Below the pieces are notes generated by a model. That model worked only from the letters and a program-made list of their open reading frames with translations, searched no databases and had not been told where the DNA came from. Shown piece after piece: positions 29,101-32,382 of a DNA stretch of 32,382 nucleotides. How positions within the stretch are numbered: position 1 is the stretch's first letter; each line of letters opens with the position of its first letter. Origin of the DNA: Saprospiraceae bacterium (lineage in GTDB: Bacteria > Bacteroidota > Bacteroidia > Chitinophagales > Saprospiraceae); assembly GCA_020628725.1 (NCBI GenBank), contig JAHDEO010000018.1:1-32382 (forward strand), read 5' to 3'. A program made the translations under genes and the position numbers.

Positions 29101-29158
29101 TAAGGACTGAAGCCAAAGTCATTAAGGCAATTACAATAAATGTTGTTTTATTTTCCAT
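25883..29158 (-). CDS. Secreted sulfatase with two DNRLRE/CBM96-like domains, Cys/Asp-rich calcium-type repeats and T9SS type A sorting domain
   Basis: Start preferred at 29158 (MENKTTFIVIALMTLASVLMGQDRPNIVFIFADDFGRSD, signal peptide); the ORF track start at 29215 adds 19 residues before it. FGly motif CAPSR; sulfatase signatures GKWHFGG and DNGG; C-terminus IKIYPNPSDDRISIEMSDN..GELLMVKTDG..LPSGIYVVQARGAGKIWSERLIKK. Confidence 0.93.
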   Translation of the reverse strand: MENKTTFIVIALMTLASVLMGQDRPNIVFIFADDFGRSDISSYHLQTRGVPGGAPTPNIEALIDEGMWFTDAHSPAAVCAPSRYAVMTGNYNIRSSRPGGIWGHFDDNTMTDSDITIGQAVKREGYHTGFIGKWHFGGDYYELNSNNIYRGKEINALGQVDFNTWVSNNPNDLGFDYDFTLPHGIQGPSYLAYENGQWYPLGANSDIIHLDETNIDPLQLSAKGEGPGDSNWNAYDMNEILANKAVNFINNASQQPEPFFLYYSATSVHIPHTAPDFIEGEAYAGTTPDPLTDMIRVFDWEVKKIVDALKANGEYENTVIVFTSDNGGLNYAKDVGHYSSGNLRGDKRDPYEGGHRIPLIVTWPCVVPAGSTSDHMVTGTDFVATFAGIAGGAITSNEAKDSHNFLQLLLGDNSYEPRNEIINQGASGPRTATIRDGDWKLIFECNADLDADFNPTYLFDLSTNLSENDSGNYINDPAYTTRKDDMMNRFIEVRTSTTRSVPVNPASYTPPADPCDDTDSDGDGINDSVDICPTLHNDLIGTSCDDGSDCTINDVYTTNCVCEGTSTSVEDASLAAAADAFVRGGSYENNNYGTGGLATKKTSNLKYTRQSYIKFDLTGYDATDFASATLQLTVTNNSSGTVSQALSHLSDDSWTESGITWSNQPGSSSLITNFDVSNAVSTASVDISADVLSALNGDKTISLLLEGTGTEYVIYGSRESGQGPILTLTYNDCEPTPCPDSDNDGICDADDETNGDCTLGASCDDGDACTIGDAYDANCNCVGTFQDSDNDGICDANDDTNGNCTLNASCDDGDPCTVGETYDANCNCGGGTPVGGNASTDVLNPTDDTFIRGGTYADNNYGNSTTIHIKKGGSDKYTRYGYLKFDVSGVDAAQLQSATFRIKVSSNSNGSVAQELLLAPSDNWTESGLTWNNNQFGGTSLSNFTAVAAGQWAEIDITSAVQGEAAGDGTVSLAIISDNNKYIRYHTKESSGNAPELVLTYGGACNKISQSDESAIKIYPNPSDDRISIEMSDNLQEEIEQIAIYSITGELLMVKTDGFMEPIYIGDLPSGIYVVQARGAGKIWSERLIKK
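26151..26645 (-). other. DNRLRE/CBM96-like beta-sandwich domain 2 in sulfatase
   Basis: DDTFIRGGTYADNNYGNST..TRYGYLKFDVSGVD..NWTESGLTWNNNQFG..APELVLTY. Confidence 0.75.
26965..27455 (-). other. DNRLRE/CBM96-like beta-sandwich domain 1 in sulfatase
   Basis: ADAFVRGGSYENNNYGTGG..TRQSYIKFDLTGYD..WTESGITWSNQPG..GPILTLTY. Confidence 0.75.
28910..28924 (-). other. Sulfatase formylglycine motif CAPSR (C-x-P-S-R)
   Basis: Reverse complement tgcgcgccttcgaga = CAPSR within SPAAVCAPSRYAVMTG. Confidence 0.9.
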
Positions 29159-29238
29159 ATGTTTTTGAAATAAGAGAGAGGTGGTTGAATATTTCCTCTC
29201 GTTAATGTTGTTCATAAATAAAAAAAATCTAACGCGAG

Positions 29239-29607
29239 TCCACCCCCAGCCCTCTCCAAAGGGCAGGGGTGATTGGTTCTGAATGAAAAATCATTTTCCT
29301 CAAAATATAATTTTGTCACGAGTCCCAACGGGACGACATATTATAACAATGGGTGTAAGCCCATTGCTCGAAATAAACCTACTTCCTTAGCCCTGAAAGG
29401 GCGGTATAGCGTGGAATTTCGCCCTTTCAGGGCTGATAAAGCTCCTTGTTTTTATCTTGGGGCTTACACCCCAAGTTAGTAGATTTTGCCCCGTTGGGGC
29501 TTGAGATAAAATAATATTTATCTGAAATTCAGAACCAATCACCCCTGCTCCAAAGGGGGACATATACTCGCGATAATCTCCCCCTTTGGAGCAGGGCTGG
29601 AGGTGGA
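29239..29607. repeat. Nested inverted-repeat element containing six short palindromes in mirrored order (MITE/REP-like)
   Basis: 21-bp perfect IR caggggtgattggttctgaat (29264-29284) / attcagaaccaatcacccctg (29527-29547); 16-bp IR ctgctccaaaggggga (29545-29560) / tccccctttggagcag (29579-29594); internal palindromes at 29321-29334, 29347-29366, 29389-29402, 29421-29434, 29456-29475, 29488-29500. Confidence 0.8.
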
Positions 29608-29881
29608 AAACGCATAACTCATTCTTATTTATGAACATCATTATTGGTTTAACAATTTTCAGTTTTATAAAAAAGTGTGCAAAGAAATTCATTCTATCGA
29701 AAAATAGAATGAGCAGCGATTGTCGAATTGTACATTGCCAATTCGCTATCTTCAGAAAAATAAAGGCTGTGGATTCGGTGCGCGTGACTCAAAGCAGCTA
29801 TTAGCACTAAAACTTCATTGAGTGGATGTTTGTGAATGAGAAATGAATTGAAATGCGTCCACGATAAAAAGGGTACTACAT

Positions 29882-29907
29882 TAGACTTTATTTCAGAATA
29901 AAGTCTA
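29882..29907. repeat. 11-bp perfect hairpin tagactttatt-tcag-aataaagtcta
   Basis: Read directly; its right arm with flanks matches 6946-6965 in inverse orientation. Confidence 0.7.
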
Positions 29908-30235
29908 TTATCAAATCAAATTAATGGGAAAGATTATTCTTTGTTACAAGGTACTTATAAAGACGAGAAAAGCATTGAAATTGATTCAAAGTATCCTTAC
30001 GTAGAATTGCACTTTTTATCTTTCAAAAGGGTAAAAAAAATAAGTATTTTATCTTTTCCCTAATTTATCACCCTTCAAATAAAACGCTTTACACATTTAC
30101 AGAATACCAAAATTACTCTATATCAATCTTTTGCATTTATATTTCAAGATGATAATAAAATATTATACCAGCTCTTAGGTTTTGAATCAATACGAGTAGA
30201 ATATACCAAAAATAGTCCGACAATATGCGGTAGTA

Positions 30236-31720
30236 TCATTCTCTAAGTCGCCACTTAATCCATGTGGAAAAATGAAGAAATGCGTATCTAGTAGATTCGA
30301 TTGTAGTGATTTCCGGAAGTGCTGTTTCCAAAATAGTTTTTGGGGATTCTGTTTTTCTCAATTTATCAAGTAAACGAAGCATGTAAGCAACCGTCCGGGA
30401 TTTCTTGTTTTTATACTTGTTTCTGCGAATAGTATTTCTTAGTTGATTTTGAAAATACATCGCTGAATTAGTTTCATAAATGGCTATCAAAGAGAGTATT
30501 TCAAGTTCTTGTTCCAGATAACTTGTAGAATGTAACCATAGATTTTCCTGCAACATGTTTTTGCATTGTTCAAATCTTTCATACGATTTCATTATTAAGT
30601 ACATGTAAGCGGAAACCAATACCGGATTTACCCACAAATCCTTAGTATTTCCAATTGTATTTTCCCAACTCCATTCATTCACCTCTTTAGAGGTAAATGA
30701 CTCTTGAAGTAAAAGAGAAAATAGCCGACCAAGCGAAAGAGTTAATCTAAGGTAAAGGGATACGCTGTCCATTTTCTCGGAAGATACATTGGTTGCCAAC
30801 TTTTTAAACTTGTCGAATTCTTGTTCTAGTCTAAGTATATAATAATCTAACTCTGAATATTTCATTTGATATAGAAATTCAAAAAAATTAGTATAAAACA
30901 CTATGAGATTTTCAAAAAAATTGACAAATCCGGCTTCACTTTCGTTATATGTTTCTACCAACTCTTCGAAGTATTGTATTGCCTTTTCAGGTTCAAGTTT
31001 CCATGCATGATAGGAGTATTTAATGGATAAAATTAAAGCTTTGATAGAGAATTTTTGCTCGGATAAATCCAAGTTAAGTATTGGATTTTCAATTATAGGC
31101 TTCCAGTTTTCTTCCGTGGTATTGATGTCATTTGCCAACGTAACTTGTTTTATGCCTATTAGCTGCAATTCCATCTTGACACCCCATAACTTTATCAATT
31201 CTCGCAAATCAACTTCGGCAGTCTCTTTGTTTAATACAATGTTTTTAATTTCAGTATTTTGGTATTCAGTGAAAAATAAAAAAAGTAAATTATAAGCTGC
31301 CATATCTTGTTGTTCGTGTTTCAGAGCTAATTCAAAGGCTTTTTTTCGTGCTCTATGTGCTTGCCGAACAAAACCTAATTGATACATAGTTTCTGACTCA
31401 GCAGCTATTTTTTCAATCTCATACCTTGCTTTAAGATGACGTACAGAAGGCGGACGATGTGTGGTGAGAAAAGAAATTAATTTATCAAAAAGATAACTGA
31501 CAGTTGTATTTGCACTGTTTATTTCATTCCTTTTAATATATTTTTTAAATCGCTGCTCATCATAAAATTTTGTATTTGACATATAGTCAAATACCTTTGA
31601 GTAGTCACTGCCTTTTTTGAGTTTATTAATTTCCAGTCTAAATAATCGCTTCTCGCTCTGTCTCATTTGATGAATGGCAGAGTATAGCATTTCTGATTTA
31701 CTTGGATGTTTTGTACCCAT
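30236..31720 (-). CDS. Alpha-helical repeat-like cytoplasmic protein of unknown function, paralogue of the 6997-8499 gene
   Basis: 494 aa; N-terminus HQMRQSEKRLFRLEINKLKKGSDYSKVFDYM and C-terminus LETALPEITTIESTRYAFLHFSTWIKWRLRE align with the 6997-8499 protein ends. Confidence 0.85.
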   Translation of the reverse strand: MGTKHPSKSEMLYSAIHQMRQSEKRLFRLEINKLKKGSDYSKVFDYMSNTKFYDEQRFKKYIKRNEINSANTTVSYLFDKLISFLTTHRPPSVRHLKARYEIEKIAAESETMYQLGFVRQAHRARKKAFELALKHEQQDMAAYNLLFLFFTEYQNTEIKNIVLNKETAEVDLRELIKLWGVKMELQLIGIKQVTLANDINTTEENWKPIIENPILNLDLSEQKFSIKALILSIKYSYHAWKLEPEKAIQYFEELVETYNESEAGFVNFFENLIVFYTNFFEFLYQMKYSELDYYILRLEQEFDKFKKLATNVSSEKMDSVSLYLRLTLSLGRLFSLLLQESFTSKEVNEWSWENTIGNTKDLWVNPVLVSAYMYLIMKSYERFEQCKNMLQENLWLHSTSYLEQELEILSLIAIYETNSAMYFQNQLRNTIRRNKYKNKKSRTVAYMLRLLDKLRKTESPKTILETALPEITTIESTRYAFLHFSTWIKWRLRE

Positions 31721-31815
31721 GTCGGGAAAATATAAAATTTAATAATATTTTTGAATATAGATTTGTAATAATTTTTTTTTGCTCAAAACTTTCATTATTA
31801 AACGTTTATGCATCC

Positions 31816-32382
31816 TTACTTGGGTACTCTTGATGAAACACCGTTATTCTCAAACCATAATGACTTATCTTGTCCGTTTATATCTCCATCTAAATTAAAG
31901 TCAGGCGAGAAGTAATAATCAAAAACCCCATTATTCTCAAACCAAATTGTCTTATCTGTTCCTTGTATGTCGTAGCTCGGAAAATCGGATTGATTAGCAT
32001 CTCCTGCAAACATTACCCATTCACCTGTTGGGAGTTGCTTTTGTCCAAAACTCGTTTGGTCGCGGTAGCTGTCTGAGGCACGGAAATCGTATGATAATTC
32101 ATTATTGATTATTGGAATGGCGGTGGGTGTCATGATACCAATATGATTTCGATGTTCAATGACAATGTATAATGAATCCGCCGTTGGCGAGAGTAAAGCG
32201 CAACGGTCAGGGAATGTAACACTACCATCATTCATCAGCAAACCTGCGGTCATCCCGGTTTCTGTATTCTTTTGAATATCAGTACGAAATGAGACTAATA
32301 CCCAATCCGTCTCATTACCCGTATAATCGGCATCTGTCCAGCCTGCGCCCTCCGTTCCTGTATAGTTCCACGGAGTCGTATG
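31816..32382 (-). CDS. C-terminal part of a further large secreted protein carrying the shared module (5' part beyond window edge)
   Basis: Frame open from the window end (189 codons incl. stop): HTTPWNYTGTEGAGWTDADYTGNETDWVLVSFRTD...HRNHIGIMTPTAIPI..SPDFNLDGDINGQDKSLWFENNGVSSRVPK; the ORF track shows only an internal Met start at 32253. Confidence 0.85.
   Translation of the reverse strand, partial: HTTPWNYTGTEGAGWTDADYTGNETDWVLVSFRTDIQKNTETGMTAGLLMNDGSVTFPDRCALLSPTADSLYIVIEHRNHIGIMTPTAIPIINNELSYDFRASDSYRDQTSFGQKQLPTGEWVMFAGDANQSDFPSYDIQGTDKTIWFENNGVFDYYFSPDFNLDGDINGQDKSLWFENNGVSSRVPK

Noticed and set aside
29159-29215. Upstream start codon of the sulfatase ORF (MNNINERKYSTTSLLFQKH)
   Set aside because: The Met at 29158 directly starts a good signal peptide; the extra 19 residues would disrupt it.
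29273-29692. ORFs 29273-29479 (+) and 29387-29692 (-)
   Set aside because: They run through the palindromic repeat element; the peptides are translated hairpins.
1-32382. CRISPR array, tRNA, rRNA, prophage or IS transposase
   Set aside because: No regularly spaced identical repeats, no recognisable RNA gene, and no transposase/integrase motif in any frame listed.

Overview
Bacteroidota-type locus (Saprospiria-like by gene style, inferred only) made almost entirely of very large secreted multidomain proteins on the minus strand. From left to right: a CotH-kinase/LTD/cadherin-like protein truncated at the left edge; an orphan fragment of a C-terminal module; a small lipoprotein; a plus-strand helical-repeat protein; an alpha/alpha-toroid (polysaccharide-lyase-like) protein; a reprolysin-like metalloprotease with 7 Ig/PKD-like repeats; a second CotH/LTD protein; a chondroitin-lyase (PL8)-like protein; a sulfatase with two DNRLRE/CBM96-like domains and a T9SS type A tail; a complex inverted-repeat element; a paralogue of the helical-repeat protein; and another large secreted protein truncated at the right edge. 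The unifying feature is a ~235-aa C-terminal module, present or partly present seven times. It ends in a duplicated dockerin/EF-loop-like pair (..DFPSFDINGTDKTxWFDxNGxFDYYxSPDFNLDGDxNGQDKSLWFENNGxSSRVPK) and sits where a T9SS sorting domain would be expected. Other points of interest: two domain-in-domain insertions in the CotH proteins, a 185-bp perfectly identical block shared by an orphan fragment and a full module, a nested palindromic element at 29239-29607, and a 20-bp perfect match between two distant intergenic sites. No tRNA, rRNA or CRISPR array was seen. All homology calls come from reading motifs, not from searches.
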